Part shown: one piece after another, positions 53,885 through 62,168 of the stretch
Numbering within the stretch: the first letter of the stretch is position 1
Layout: each line of letters begins with the position of its first letter
NCBI RefSeq assembly: GCF_030403435.1
Contig: NZ_JAUEPH010000008.1
Coordinates: forward strand, 62,001-126,000
Direction of reading: 5' to 3'
Origin: Algoriphagus sediminis
GTDB taxonomy: Bacteria; Bacteroidota; Bacteroidia; Cytophagales; Cyclobacteriaceae
DNA length: 64,000 bases
Translations under genes and position numbers: made by a program
The notes under the pieces: model-generated
What the model saw: only the letters and a program-made list of their open reading frames with translations
Told to the model about the DNA's origin: nothing
The model's database searches: none

Positions 53885-55288
53885 TTATTTAAAGTAAGAG
53901 GTTTTGATCGGATCTTCGATCAGCCTTCCAAATCGTAATTTTCTCTCTAGAGTACTTCCCACATCTTCTCGGTTAAGCTTTTCAAAGCGTCCAGAAGATG
54001 GCATCCCTGTAATATCTTCGATGGCTGTTCTTAGTAAAAGCTCATTTATATCGCCAAGGGGTAATAGTCTCTCAGTTCTTTCCAAGGCCTGAATATCTGG
54101 AACAAACCCAGTTCCGTAATCAGACTGATCAAGGCTGTTAGAAGATTGGGTTACGATTGGAAGAAGGCCATACTTATTAGAGGAGTTTTGTTCATCCTGG
54201 AAGGGTATGGATCCGACATTTTTCCCAACGGTAAGGTCCCCAATAATTTTGACATCCATGTAAGGCCTTAAGCCATTAATTAGTAATTCAGAAGCTGAAG
54301 CCGTCCTAGCAGAAGTCAAAACGTAAACCCGATTTCCAGTTAAGATACTTCCAAGGTTCTCCTCTTTGGTTCGAAACTCCGTTTGTACATTTTGAAAATC
54401 TTCAAACTGCTCAAGAAAACTATTATACTTCGTTTTCGAAAAAACATCCTGATCCGTAACATTCGGTGCAATGAGGCTAGCTAAATTCACCGCTGAGCCT
54501 ACAAAACCTCCTCCGTTATACCGCAAATCAATGATTAAATGATTGATTCCTTCGGCTCTGAACCTTGCAAAAATCTGATCCATTTCCTCGTCATAAAAGT
54601 TTGAATTTACATCCGGTCCAGGCGAGAAGAAATGATAGATTACATAACCTATTTTTTGATCATTTATGGTGTAAATAGAATCAAGGAAATTAGGGTTTTC
54701 GGTGAGTCTAATAGGAGTTAAATCAATCTGACCACGATCTACATATTCTCCAGGGTCTTCCTCAAACCCGAAATAATTAATGGTATGTGGATCGTCAATT
54801 TGACCCAAAAGATCCTGAAAATTATCGACGGTCATGGATGTGCCATTGATGGCGGTGATTCTGTCTCCACGGATCAGACCTGCTTCAGAAGCTGGACTAT
54901 TCTTTTTTACGTAGGTAATTTCTGCAAATACATCATTGCTGCCTGGTGCTGCTCTGAATAAATTGAATTCATAGCCTGCTTCTAAGGTTACTCCCGTAAG
55001 CCCACCTATTAATTCATCGTAATCAGGGAATATTTCAGAAAATCGATCTGTCGGTCTGTTTAAAAGCGATTCAAAGTAATCCTCGGGATCACTTGATTCA
55101 TCTATAGGGGTACCTATTTCAGCAAGCCAAAAATACACCTGATTCATGATGTCGGAAGTCCATCGATTAACCGCGTCATTTGATTCTGGATCTACCTGAG
55201 GGGGATTATCATTATCACTATCACAACTGATGAAAAACCCAAAGCTTATTATGAGTAAGAAAAGGGAGAAGATTCGTTTGATACGCAT
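53885..55288 (-). CDS. S41-family C-terminal processing peptidase, lipoprotein
   Basis: 467 aa. Lipoprotein signal with Cys22 (SFGFFISC, then DSDNDNPP). A PDZ-like domain follows (~125-185, KKNSPASEAGLIRGDRITAI). The S41 core shows IDLRYNGGGFVGSAVNLASL and the catalytic serine region VLTSARTASASELLINGL with GDLTVGKNVGS, the expected Lys area. Likely cleaves periplasmic or surface proteins. The mature protein is anchored to a membrane. Confidence 0.9.
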   Translation of the reverse strand: MRIKRIFSLFLLIISFGFFISCDSDNDNPPQVDPESNDAVNRWTSDIMNQVYFWLAEIGTPIDESSDPEDYFESLLNRPTDRFSEIFPDYDELIGGLTGVTLEAGYEFNLFRAAPGSNDVFAEITYVKKNSPASEAGLIRGDRITAINGTSMTVDNFQDLLGQIDDPHTINYFGFEEDPGEYVDRGQIDLTPIRLTENPNFLDSIYTINDQKIGYVIYHFFSPGPDVNSNFYDEEMDQIFARFRAEGINHLIIDLRYNGGGFVGSAVNLASLIAPNVTDQDVFSKTKYNSFLEQFEDFQNVQTEFRTKEENLGSILTGNRVYVLTSARTASASELLINGLRPYMDVKIIGDLTVGKNVGSIPFQDEQNSSNKYGLLPIVTQSSNSLDQSDYGTGFVPDIQALERTERLLPLGDINELLLRTAIEDITGMPSSGRFEKLNREDVGSTLERKLRFGRLIEDPIKTSYFK

Positions 55289-55342
55289 AATTATTTTTCT
55301 AAAAAAACGACTTTAAATAGCTACTTGTTTCAATCTCTCAAA

Positions 55343-56053
55343 TTAAAAGGAAGAACCGAAAGAAACGTCGTGCACTTTACTATCCAGTAGTTTGCCGTTT
55401 TCACATTTTAATACTCTATATGGATATTTTTTCAGCAAGTCATGATTGTGAGTTGCCATCAGAATAGCCGTTCCTTTTTTATTGATTTCCTGGAAAAGCT
55501 TGAAAATCCCGTCAGCTACATCCGGGTCCAGGTTTCCTGTAGGCTCATCTGCTAGTAGGATAGAGGGTTCATTAAGCAAAGCTCTGGCGATCACCACGCG
55601 TTGCTGTTCTCCACCTGAAAGCTGATGAGGCATTTTTGAAGCGGCATTATTTAATCCTACTAAAACCAACACCTCAGCCATTCTCGCTTTGATTTTGGCT
55701 TTATCCTTCCATCCCGTAGCCTTCATGACAAAGGATAGATTCTCTGCTACTGTGCGATCTGGGAAAAGCTGAAAGTCTTGGAATATGATTCCTATTTTTC
55801 TCCTAAGGAATGGAACTTCTTTAGTTGTGATTTTGGTCAGGTCAAAACCGGAGATTTCGATATTTCCACTTTGCAGCGGGAGATCTGCATATAAAGTTTT
55901 TAAAAGTGAGCTCTTTCCACTACCAGTACGACCTATAAGGAACACAAATTCATGTTGCTCAACAGAAAAATCCACATCCGAAAGAATAGGATCCAGACCC
56001 TGAAAAATAGTGGCCTGCTTTATTTCTAAAACTGGTTCAGTATTAAAGTCCAT
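55343..56053 (-). CDS. ftsE: FtsE-like ABC transporter ATP-binding protein
   Basis: 236 aa. Walker A GRTGSGKSSLLKTLYADL, Q-loop IIFQDFQLFPDRTVAENLSF, ABC signature LSGGEQQRVVIARALL, Walker B SILLADEPTGNLD and H-loop MATHNHDLL. These are the usual FtsE features; FtsEX couples ATP hydrolysis to cell-wall hydrolase activation at division. The ftsX gene is not adjacent here, which is common in Bacteroidota. Other LolD-type ATPases are an alternative. Confidence 0.85.
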   Translation of the reverse strand: MDFNTEPVLEIKQATIFQGLDPILSDVDFSVEQHEFVFLIGRTGSGKSSLLKTLYADLPLQSGNIEISGFDLTKITTKEVPFLRRKIGIIFQDFQLFPDRTVAENLSFVMKATGWKDKAKIKARMAEVLVLVGLNNAASKMPHQLSGGEQQRVVIARALLNEPSILLADEPTGNLDPDVADGIFKLFQEINKKGTAILMATHNHDLLKKYPYRVLKCENGKLLDSKVHDVSFGSSF

Positions 56054-56257
56054 TTAGATATCTAATTTTTGAAGCTTGCCAAACGGTAACTCCTGAATTA
56101 ACGCAGACAGCTCTTGTTCCTTACCCTGGAGGCCAAATTTTTCAATATTCTTCAGCGGTCGATCAGCTCTAAAGTAAGCCACCAACACGAAATTTTCATC
56201 ACGAATCTGGATGTAATCAGGGATTTTTGCTTTCCCTTTGACTTTGATTATATACAT
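56054..56257 (-). CDS. Small conserved hypothetical protein, 67 aa
   Basis: From ATG at 56257 (MYIIKVKGKAKIPDYIQIRD). The longer frame to 56296 would cover the terminator of the upstream aldolase gene, so the shorter start is preferred. A compact beta/alpha protein (NFVLVAYFRADRPLKNIEKF). It ends next to the ftsE start, so the two are coupled. Function unknown. Confidence 0.7.
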   Translation of the reverse strand: MYIIKVKGKAKIPDYIQIRDENFVLVAYFRADRPLKNIEKFGLQGKEQELSALIQELPFGKLQKLDI

Positions 56258-56267
56258 GCGGTAAGAT

Positions 56268-56292
56268 AAAAAAAGACCGACAAAAGCCGGCC
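56268..56292 (-). terminator. Terminator after the transaldolase-like gene
   Basis: Minus strand GGCCGGC (56292-56286) and GTCGGTC (56281-56275) pair with two G-U pairs around TTTT, followed by seven T. Confidence 0.75.
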
Positions 56293-56301
56293 TCATATTA
56301 T

Positions 56302-56961
56302 TTATTTGCCAGAAGCTTTGGCATGATCGGCCAAAAACTTGGCAAGACCTGAATCGGTTAATGGATGGTTTAATAAGCCCGTGATTACGTTAAGTGGACA
56401 GGTAACTACATCTGCCCCTATTTCAGCACACTTGATTAGGTGCATGGTATGCCGTACGGATGCTGCTAAAACTTCGGTTTCAAATCCATAAACATTGTAA
56501 ATGTGGACGATTTGCTGGATTAATTCCAGACCGTCTATAGAGATGTCGTCTAATCTTCCAATAAATGGAGAAAGGTATGTTGCACCAGCTTTGGCAGCTA
56601 AAATCGCCTGACCCGGAGAAAAAACCAGAGTACAGTTAGTACGGATTCCGTTTTGGCTGAAATATTTTATTGCTTTCACCCCGTCCTTAATCATTGGGAC
56701 TTTTACCACAATTTTGTCATCGATGGCTGCAAGGGATTCTCCTTCTTTAACCATTCCCTCAAAATTGGTGGAGATTACCTCTGCGCTCACTTTGTCATCT
56801 ACGATATCGCAAATGGCTTTGTAATGCGCTCGCACATTATCATCTCCTGTGATGCCTTCTTTGGCCATTAAAGAGGGATTTGTGGTCACTCCATCTAATA
56901 CTCCTAAATCGTATGCTTCTTGTATTTCGGCAAGGTTTGCCGTATCGATGAAAAATTTCAT
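56302..56961 (-). CDS. Transaldolase / fructose-6-phosphate aldolase family protein
   Basis: 219 aa from ATG at 56961 ([20 protein letters not shown]), the length of the short TalC/Fsa branch. [31 protein letters not shown] (Schiff-base lysine), [19 protein letters not shown] and LAASVRH are family hallmarks. It transfers or cleaves dihydroxyacetone units in sugar-phosphate metabolism. Transaldolase or aldolase activity cannot be told by reading alone. Confidence 0.92.
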   Translation of the reverse strand: MKFFIDTANLAEIQEAYDLGVLDGVTTNPSLMAKEGITGDDNVRAHYKAICDIVDDKVSAEVISTNFEGMVKEGESLAAIDDKIVVKVPMIKDGVKAIKYFSQNGIRTNCTLVFSPGQAILAAKAGATYLSPFIGRLDDISIDGLELIQQIVHIYNVYGFETEVLAASVRHTMHLIKCAEIGADVVTCPLNVITGLLNHPLTDSGLAKFLADHAKASGK

Positions 56962-57036
56962 TTTGTTAAAAGGTTTATTGGTTTCTTCAAAGTTACAAGA
57001 ATCAACCAAGTCGACGAGATTTTAGGCAAAAAAAGA

Positions 57037-57116
57037 AGCGGCATCGCACCGCTACAACCGCCTACCCTTGCTTCCTTCCGGACCTGGGGGATTCAGCAGG
57101 AGCTGGTCGTGCCGCT
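57037..57116 (-). ncRNA. ffs: Signal recognition particle 4.5S RNA (small bacterial type)
   Basis: On the minus strand the apical domain reads CAGGTCCGGAAGGAAGCA, the conserved SRP Alu-less domain IV core that binds Ffh. The outer strands AGCGGCA (57116-57110) and TGCCGCT (57043-57037) close the helix, giving about 80 nt. The RNA ends with TTC followed by a T-run. A full promoter lies just upstream. It guides membrane and secreted proteins to SecYEG. Confidence 0.9.
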
Positions 57117-57122
57117 AGGGTG

Positions 57123-57152
57123 CAAAGATAATTCAATTATTGCTCATTCCAA
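57123..57152 (-). promoter_or_regulatory. Promoter of the SRP RNA gene
   Basis: Minus strand TTG (57152-57150), 19 nt, TATCTTTG (57130-57123). The -7 ends six bases before the predicted RNA 5' end. Confidence 0.7.
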
Positions 57153-57218
57153 TCAAGAAGACTGAAATTTGGGATGAATTCTGAAGTTTTTCAGGAAGTT
57201 TGCCTATGGTTCAAATTA

Positions 57219-57452
57219 TTAAGATTCAGCTTTGCTCAAAAGCATCTGAAACTCAAGGGCTGAGGCATGAATGAAATCATCTTCGGCCAGATCTTCAAAA
57301 ATCTCCTCATCGAATTCCATTTCGGTTTTCTCTATTTTTCCGTCAGGGTGCACGATGAGTTCTGTCCCTGTAAAATCCTCTGGGTTTACCTGAACAAGGA
57401 TTTCATAGGTTTTGAGTTTTCTTTTGAAGTATTGAAATATAGGCTTAGCCAT
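57219..57452 (-). CDS. Conserved hypothetical protein, 77 aa
   Basis: A short acidic protein (KPIFQYFKRKLKTYEILVQV, NPEDFTGTELIVHPDGKIEK, FDEEIFEDLAEDDFIHASAL). Mixed beta then helix; no signal or membrane segment. It lies between the SRP RNA gene and the trp leader region. No family recognised. Confidence 0.65.
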   Translation of the reverse strand: MAKPIFQYFKRKLKTYEILVQVNPEDFTGTELIVHPDGKIEKTEMEFDEEIFEDLAEDDFIHASALEFQMLLSKAES

Positions 57453-57517
57453 AAAGGATTTAAATGTTATACGAATTTTAAAGATAGAATTCCAAAAATA
57501 AAAATTGCTGACTTTGC

Positions 57518-57547
57518 TTTGTTGTTAAAATTCCATCTATAAATTTG
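57518..57547 (+). promoter_or_regulatory. Promoter of the trp operon
   Basis: TTTG (57518-57521), 18 nt, TAAATTTG (57540-57547). The predicted start is a few bases before the leader-peptide ATG at 57556, so the leader would be nearly leaderless. Confidence 0.65.
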
Positions 57548-57555
57548 CCTCAGCA

Positions 57556-57633
57556 ATGAAGAATAACACAGCGATATATTGGTGGTGGCATTCAGAACTT
57601 TTCCAAAGGGAGAACAGGGAAGCTTATATCTAA
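57556..57633 (+). CDS. trp operon leader peptide with three tandem Trp codons
   Basis: A 25-codon frame, MKNNTAIYWWWHSELFQREN followed by REAYI and TAA. Three TGG codons in a row stand at positions 9-11. It lies directly downstream of a promoter and 22 bases upstream of a strong terminator, before trpE. This is the classical arrangement of ribosome-mediated attenuation: stalling at the Trp codons when charged tRNA-Trp is scarce would favour an antiterminator. Confidence 0.85.
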   Translation: MKNNTAIYWWWHSELFQRENREAYI

Positions 57634-57654
57634 TTTTCGCAAAACATATACAAT

Positions 57655-57686
57655 GGCTTACTGGATTCCCGGTAAGCCTTTTTTTT
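57655..57686 (+). terminator. Attenuator terminator of the trp operon
   Basis: GGCTTACTGG (57655-57664) and CCGGTAAGCC (57669-57678) form a 10-bp stem with one G-U pair and a four-base loop, followed by eight T. It lies 16 bp before trpE, inside the operon leader. I did not find a convincing antiterminator pairing by eye. Confidence 0.85.
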
Positions 57687-57702
57687 GTCCAAAACCTCGA
57701 TC

Positions 57703-59112
57703 ATGACGAAGAATCAATATCAGATTAATACCAGCTATCGCAAAAGACTAGCTGACACCATTACGCCGGTAAGTATTTACTTGCAGATCCGTGATCGCTT
57801 TGCAAATCCAATTCTTTTGGAGAGTTCGGACTATCATGGGCAGGAGAATAGTTATTCTTTTATCTGTTTCAATCCACTCGCTACTTTCAGCTTTTCAAAT
57901 GGAATAATAAAAGAGACTTTTCCAAATGCAACTAATGAATACGGGGTTACTCCTGAAATTAAACTCGTAGACCATCTGAGGACTTTTGGTAACAAGTTTT
58001 CAGTTCCTGAGGATAATCTGAAATTCTCATCAAATGGTCTCTTTGGGTATATACAGTATGATACGGTTTCCTTTTTCGAGGATATAAAATTGGAAAATAC
58101 ACAGGCCAGTGAAATTCCAATGATGCATTATTCCATGTATCAAAATATCATCGTAGTGGACCATTACAAGAATGAATGTCACCTCTTTGAACATCAGGTG
58201 GAAGGTCAGGAGAGAGAGGGAAACCTGGATGAAATTGAAGTATTACTGAATAAAAAAAATATTCCTGCCTACTCCTTTTCTGTCTCAGGAGAGGAAACTT
58301 CCAATTACACAGATGAAGAGTTTTTGAAAATTCTGGATCAGGGAAGAGATCACTGTTTCAAAGGCGATGTTTTCCAGATTGTTCTTTCGAGAAGATTTGA
58401 AACAGCTTTTAAAGGAGACGAATTCAATGTCTATAGAGCCCTTCGATCTGTAAACCCTTCTCCTTACTTATTTTATTTTGATTACGGATCGTTCAAAGTT
58501 TTCGGGAGTTCTCCAGAAGCTCAGATTGTAGTGAATAATAAAAAGGCGACAATTTACCCCATCGCTGGGACCTTCAGAAGGACAGGAAATGATGCCGAAG
58601 ATGCCGAATTGGCAAGAAAGCTTTATGATGACCCTAAAGAAAATTCAGAGCATGTGATGCTGGTGGATTTAGCCAGGAATGATCTTTCCAGATCTTCCGT
58701 GGAGGTCAATGTGGATGTTTTCAAAGAAATCCAATATTACTCTCACGTTATACACTTGGTGTCCAAAGTGACTGGTCAGCTACCAATGGAAGCGAATCCG
58801 TTACAACTGGTGGCGGATACATTTCCAGCAGGAACCCTTTCCGGAGCGCCAAAGTACAAGGCCATGCAATTAATCGATGAATTGGAAAATATTTCTAGAG
58901 AGTTCTATGGTGGAGCCATAGGATTTTTAGGGTTCAAAGGAGATTTCAATCATGCCATTTTGATTCGATCGTTTGTGTCCAAAGAAAATAAACTTCGCTT
59001 TCAGGCAGGAGCAGGAGTGGTGGCTAAGTCAAACATTCCATCGGAACTCCAGGAGGTGTCAAATAAACTCGAAGCCCTTCGCGTGGCATTGAGAATGGCT
59101 GAAAAAATTTAA
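57703..59112 (+). CDS. trpE: Anthranilate synthase component I
   Basis: 469 aa from ATG at 57703 (MTKNQYQINTSYRKRLADTI); an upstream TTG overlaps the attenuator. It makes anthranilate from chorismate with ammonia from TrpG. Chorismate-binding motifs: FQIVLSRRFETAFKGDEFNV, LFYFDYGSFKVFGSSPEA, YPIAGTFRRTG, HVMLVDLARNDLSRSS, FPAGTLSGAPKYKAM and FYGGAIGFLGFKGD. First structural gene of the operon. A para-aminobenzoate synthase is ruled out by context. Confidence 0.96.
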   Translation: MTKNQYQINTSYRKRLADTITPVSIYLQIRDRFANPILLESSDYHGQENSYSFICFNPLATFSFSNGIIKETFPNATNEYGVTPEIKLVDHLRTFGNKFSVPEDNLKFSSNGLFGYIQYDTVSFFEDIKLENTQASEIPMMHYSMYQNIIVVDHYKNECHLFEHQVEGQEREGNLDEIEVLLNKKNIPAYSFSVSGEETSNYTDEEFLKILDQGRDHCFKGDVFQIVLSRRFETAFKGDEFNVYRALRSVNPSPYLFYFDYGSFKVFGSSPEAQIVVNNKKATIYPIAGTFRRTGNDAEDAELARKLYDDPKENSEHVMLVDLARNDLSRSSVEVNVDVFKEIQYYSHVIHLVSKVTGQLPMEANPLQLVADTFPAGTLSGAPKYKAMQLIDELENISREFYGGAIGFLGFKGDFNHAILIRSFVSKENKLRFQAGAGVVAKSNIPSELQEVSNKLEALRVALRMAEKI

Positions 59113-59114
59113 CC

Positions 59115-59681
59115 ATGAGGCTGCTAGTTTTAGATAATTACGATTCCTTCACCTATAACTTGGTGTATATCCTTCGTCAGCTTGGTTTTGATGAGCAAAT
59201 GGATATTTATCGAAACGATAAAATCTCAATTGATGGTGTGAAGGTCTATGATAAAATTCTTCTTTCTCCTGGCCCTGGAGTTCCTTCTGAAGCCGGAATC
59301 ATGCCTGAATTGATCAAAAGATATGGGTCCGAAAAATCGATTTTGGGAATATGCCTGGGAAATCAGGCCATAGGAGAGGCTTTCGAAAGTAAACTTCTAA
59401 ATTTAACCGAGGTTCTCCATGGGGTGGGGACCTCAGTTACAGTAGAAGATGATGATTTGTTTAAAGGCATACCAAAAAGTTTTCAAATTGGCAGATATCA
59501 CTCCTGGGTCATAGATGAAAAAAGCCTCGGTAATGAATTAAAAGTAATTGCCAGAAGTCCAGACGGACAGATAATGGGCGTTTCGCATAACAATTTTGAT
59601 GTGAAAGGTTTACAGTTTCACCCGGAAAGTATTCTCACCGAACATGGAGTCCAAATCATCAAAAACTGGATCACCCAATAA
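59115..59681 (+). CDS. trpG: Anthranilate synthase component II (glutamine amidotransferase)
   Basis: 188 aa. VLDNYDSFTYNLVYILRQLG and LLSPGPGVPSEAGIM are the usual start. The catalytic triad is Cys80 in GICLGNQAIGEAF, His169 and Glu171 in LQFHPESILTEHG. Position 83 is Asn where most relatives have His (CLGHQ), which is tolerated in this fold. Two bases after trpE. Confidence 0.95.
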   Translation: MRLLVLDNYDSFTYNLVYILRQLGFDEQMDIYRNDKISIDGVKVYDKILLSPGPGVPSEAGIMPELIKRYGSEKSILGICLGNQAIGEAFESKLLNLTEVLHGVGTSVTVEDDDLFKGIPKSFQIGRYHSWVIDEKSLGNELKVIARSPDGQIMGVSHNNFDVKGLQFHPESILTEHGVQIIKNWITQ

Positions 59682-59690
59682 TAATCTAGC

Positions 59691-60701
59691 ATGAAAGACA
59701 TTTTAAATCTACTTATATCACATAGCACCCTGGATAAAAATCAGGCGAGAGAAGTCCTTAGGAATATTGCTACTGGCCAATATAATCAAAGCCAGATAGC
59801 CGCCTTTATGACTATATACCTGATGAGAAGCATTACTGTGGAAGAATTGAGTGGTTTTCGAGAGGCAATGCTTGATCTATGTGTGAAGGTGGATATCCCT
59901 GAGTATGATGCCATGGACCTCTGTGGGACTGGGGGTGATGGAAAAGACACCTTTAATATTTCGACTCTCTCATCTTTTATTGTAGCAGGTGCAGGACAAA
60001 ACGTAGCGAAGCATGGTAATAATGGGGTTTCGTCCATTTGTGGGTCCTCAAACTTGTTAGCCTACTTTGGCTATGAGTTTACAAACAATATGGATGAAAT
60101 AAGAAGAAGCCTGGATGAAGCTGGGATTTGTTTTCTACATGCACCCCTCTTTCATCCTGCTATGAAAAATGTAGCTCCCATTCGAAAAGACCTCGGAGTA
60201 AAAACTTTTTTCAATATGCTCGGCCCAATGGTGAATCCAAGCTTTCCTAAAAAGCAACTGGTTGGAGTGTTCAGCCTTGAGCTGGCCAGACTCTATGGAT
60301 ATTTATATCAGGGGATGAATGGAAATTTTTCTATTCTACATGCTCTGGATGGATATGACGAAATATCCTTGACTGGTGCCTTCAAAATGATTTCCAATAC
60401 AGGGGAAAAGGTATATACCCCTGAGAATATTGGGCTTTCTAAGCTTGATCCGGAATCAATAGCCGGTGGAAAAACTATAGAAGAATCAGCAAAAATTTTC
60501 CAGTCAATTCTTGATGGAAAAGGAACTCAAAGTCAAAACGAGGTAGTTATTGCAAACTCGGCTGCTGCATTGTTTACAGCAGATTCTGATTTAACCTTTC
60601 TGGATGCCGTAGAAACGGCAAAGGAATCTCTCTACTCTGGCAAGGCCAAAGAAGTATTTAAAAAACTGGTAAACCCGAAGACATCAGTGTCTTTAGCATA
60701 A
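59691..60701 (+). CDS. trpD: Anthranilate phosphoribosyltransferase
   Basis: 336 aa. CGTGGDGKDTFNISTLSSFI (the PRPP/Mg site), KHGNNGVSSICGSSNLLAYF, HPAMKNVAPIRKDLGVKTFF and NMLGPMVNPS are family hallmarks. It joins anthranilate to PRPP. Nine bases after trpG. Confidence 0.96.
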   Translation: MKDILNLLISHSTLDKNQAREVLRNIATGQYNQSQIAAFMTIYLMRSITVEELSGFREAMLDLCVKVDIPEYDAMDLCGTGGDGKDTFNISTLSSFIVAGAGQNVAKHGNNGVSSICGSSNLLAYFGYEFTNNMDEIRRSLDEAGICFLHAPLFHPAMKNVAPIRKDLGVKTFFNMLGPMVNPSFPKKQLVGVFSLELARLYGYLYQGMNGNFSILHALDGYDEISLTGAFKMISNTGEKVYTPENIGLSKLDPESIAGGKTIEESAKIFQSILDGKGTQSQNEVVIANSAAALFTADSDLTFLDAVETAKESLYSGKAKEVFKKLVNPKTSVSLA

Positions 60702-60703
60702 GC

Positions 60704-61519
60704 ATGAATATTCTAGATAAAATTATTGAATTCAAAGCCAGAGAAGTGGCTGAAAAAAGTAGTTTGGTTCCAACCAAATTACTGGAAAGAAGCATATTCT
60801 TCGATAGTGAAGTGGTGAGTTTGAGACAGTATGTCACAGATCCTGAGAAGTCAGGTATTATCGCGGAATTTAAAAGAAAGTCACCTTCTAAAGGTCTGAT
60901 AAACGGAAGTGCTAAACCTGAGAAAGTGAGTATTGGCTATATGCAAGCTGGGGCTTCAGCACTTTCGATTTTAACAGATCAAGAGTTTTTTGGTGGGTCA
61001 AATGATGACCTCAAAACGGCCAGACGCTTTAATTTCTGTCCTATTCTGAGAAAGGATTTTGTTCTGGAGGAATACCAGATCATAGAAGCTAAATCCATCG
61101 GAGCAGATGCTATTTTATTGATCGCTGCTGCTCTAGAACCACAGAAATTGAAATCACTAGCTTATTTCGCAAAAAGCCTGGGTTTAGAGGTGCTCATGGA
61201 AGTTCATGATGCAGATGAGTTAGATTCTTGTCTTTGTGACGGGGTGGATTTAGTGGGTGTGAATAATCGCAACCTCAAGACTTTTGAGGTTGATATACAG
61301 ACATCAATCGACCTGGCTTCCTCCATTCCAGATTCATTTGTGAAAGTGTCAGAAAGTGGATTATCTAAAGTGGATAGCTTAATTACCTTGAAAAATGCTG
61401 GGTTTGAAGGTTACTTGATCGGGGAAAACTTTATGAAAACGAGTAGACCCGAACAAGCGGCTTATACCTTCATCAAGGATTTTCGAGAGGCTTTGGCCAA
61501 AGAAAAAGTGAATAGCTGA
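60704..61519 (+). CDS. trpC: Indole-3-glycerol-phosphate synthase
   Basis: 271 aa TIM barrel. IIAEFKRKSPSKGLI (catalytic lysines), ALSILTDQEFFGGSNDDLKT, PILRKDFVLEEYQI, ALLLIAA-type strand (here DAILLIAAAL), VGVNNRNLKTFEVD and VSESGLSKVD are diagnostic. It closes the indole ring in the pathway. Starts two bases after trpD. Confidence 0.96.
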   Translation: MNILDKIIEFKAREVAEKSSLVPTKLLERSIFFDSEVVSLRQYVTDPEKSGIIAEFKRKSPSKGLINGSAKPEKVSIGYMQAGASALSILTDQEFFGGSNDDLKTARRFNFCPILRKDFVLEEYQIIEAKSIGADAILLIAAALEPQKLKSLAYFAKSLGLEVLMEVHDADELDSCLCDGVDLVGVNNRNLKTFEVDIQTSIDLASSIPDSFVKVSESGLSKVDSLITLKNAGFEGYLIGENFMKTSRPEQAAYTFIKDFREALAKEKVNS

Positions 61520-61520
61520 G

Positions 61521-62165
61521 ATGGAAATCAAGGTCTGCGGAATGAGGGAGTCGAATAATCTGAAGGATTTACTATCAAGGGTAAATCCTGATTGGGTCGG
61601 CTTAATTTTCTTTCAGAAATCCCTAAGGTTTGTTGAGGATTCAAAAGCAGACTTTATCGAACCTATCGAGTCTAAAAAAGTTGGTGTTTTTGTGAATGAG
61701 AATTTGGATCATATTCTTGAAAAGATTGAAAAATTTAGACTTGATGTGGTCCAGCTTCATGGTTCGGAAACTGTTGAATATTTGGAGCAACTTTTAGAGA
61801 AAAGTGATGTAAAGGTTTGGAAAGTTTTCCCAGTAAGTGATCATGTGGATTGGGAATTGATGATCAAATATGAAGGTTTGGTTAGTAGGTTTCTATTTGA
61901 TACAGCAAGCAAAAAACATGGTGGAACAGGCCGAAAGTTTAATTGGGATTTGATTAAGGAATATCCTTTTGAAACCCCATTTATGCTGAGTGGAGGCCTT
62001 GATTCAACAAGCGTAAGGGATTTGGCTAGCCTGGTAGGACATTGTCCCAAATTAGTGGGAGTAGATTTGAATTCGAATTTTGAAAAATCTCCTGCTTTGA
62101 AGGATGTGGATAAGCTGCTAAAGTTTAAAAAGGAATTAAATGAGCTTCTGGCTCAAAAAGGATAA
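61521..62165 (+). CDS. trpF: Phosphoribosylanthranilate isomerase
   Basis: 214 aa TIM barrel. KVCGMRESNNLKDLLSRVNP (Cys in the first strand), GVFVNENLDHILEKI, LDVVQLHGSET, FLFDTASKKHGGTGRKFNW and FMLSGGLDSTSVRDL (SGGL phosphate site) are family marks. Carries out the Amadori rearrangement before TrpC. It starts one base after the trpC stop. Confidence 0.95.
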   Translation: MEIKVCGMRESNNLKDLLSRVNPDWVGLIFFQKSLRFVEDSKADFIEPIESKKVGVFVNENLDHILEKIEKFRLDVVQLHGSETVEYLEQLLEKSDVKVWKVFPVSDHVDWELMIKYEGLVSRFLFDTASKKHGGTGRKFNWDLIKEYPFETPFMLSGGLDSTSVRDLASLVGHCPKLVGVDLNSNFEKSPALKDVDKLLKFKKELNELLAQKG

Positions 62166-62168
62166 GAG

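Noticed and set aside
57580..57655. Antiterminator helix for the trp attenuator
   Set aside because: The only complementarity to the terminator arm that I could find is about four bases (AAGC with GCTT), too short to claim.
59352..59390. Asn83 instead of His in the TrpG active-site loop as a defect
   Set aside because: The catalytic triad Cys80, His169 and Glu171 is intact, and this position varies in class I amidotransferases.
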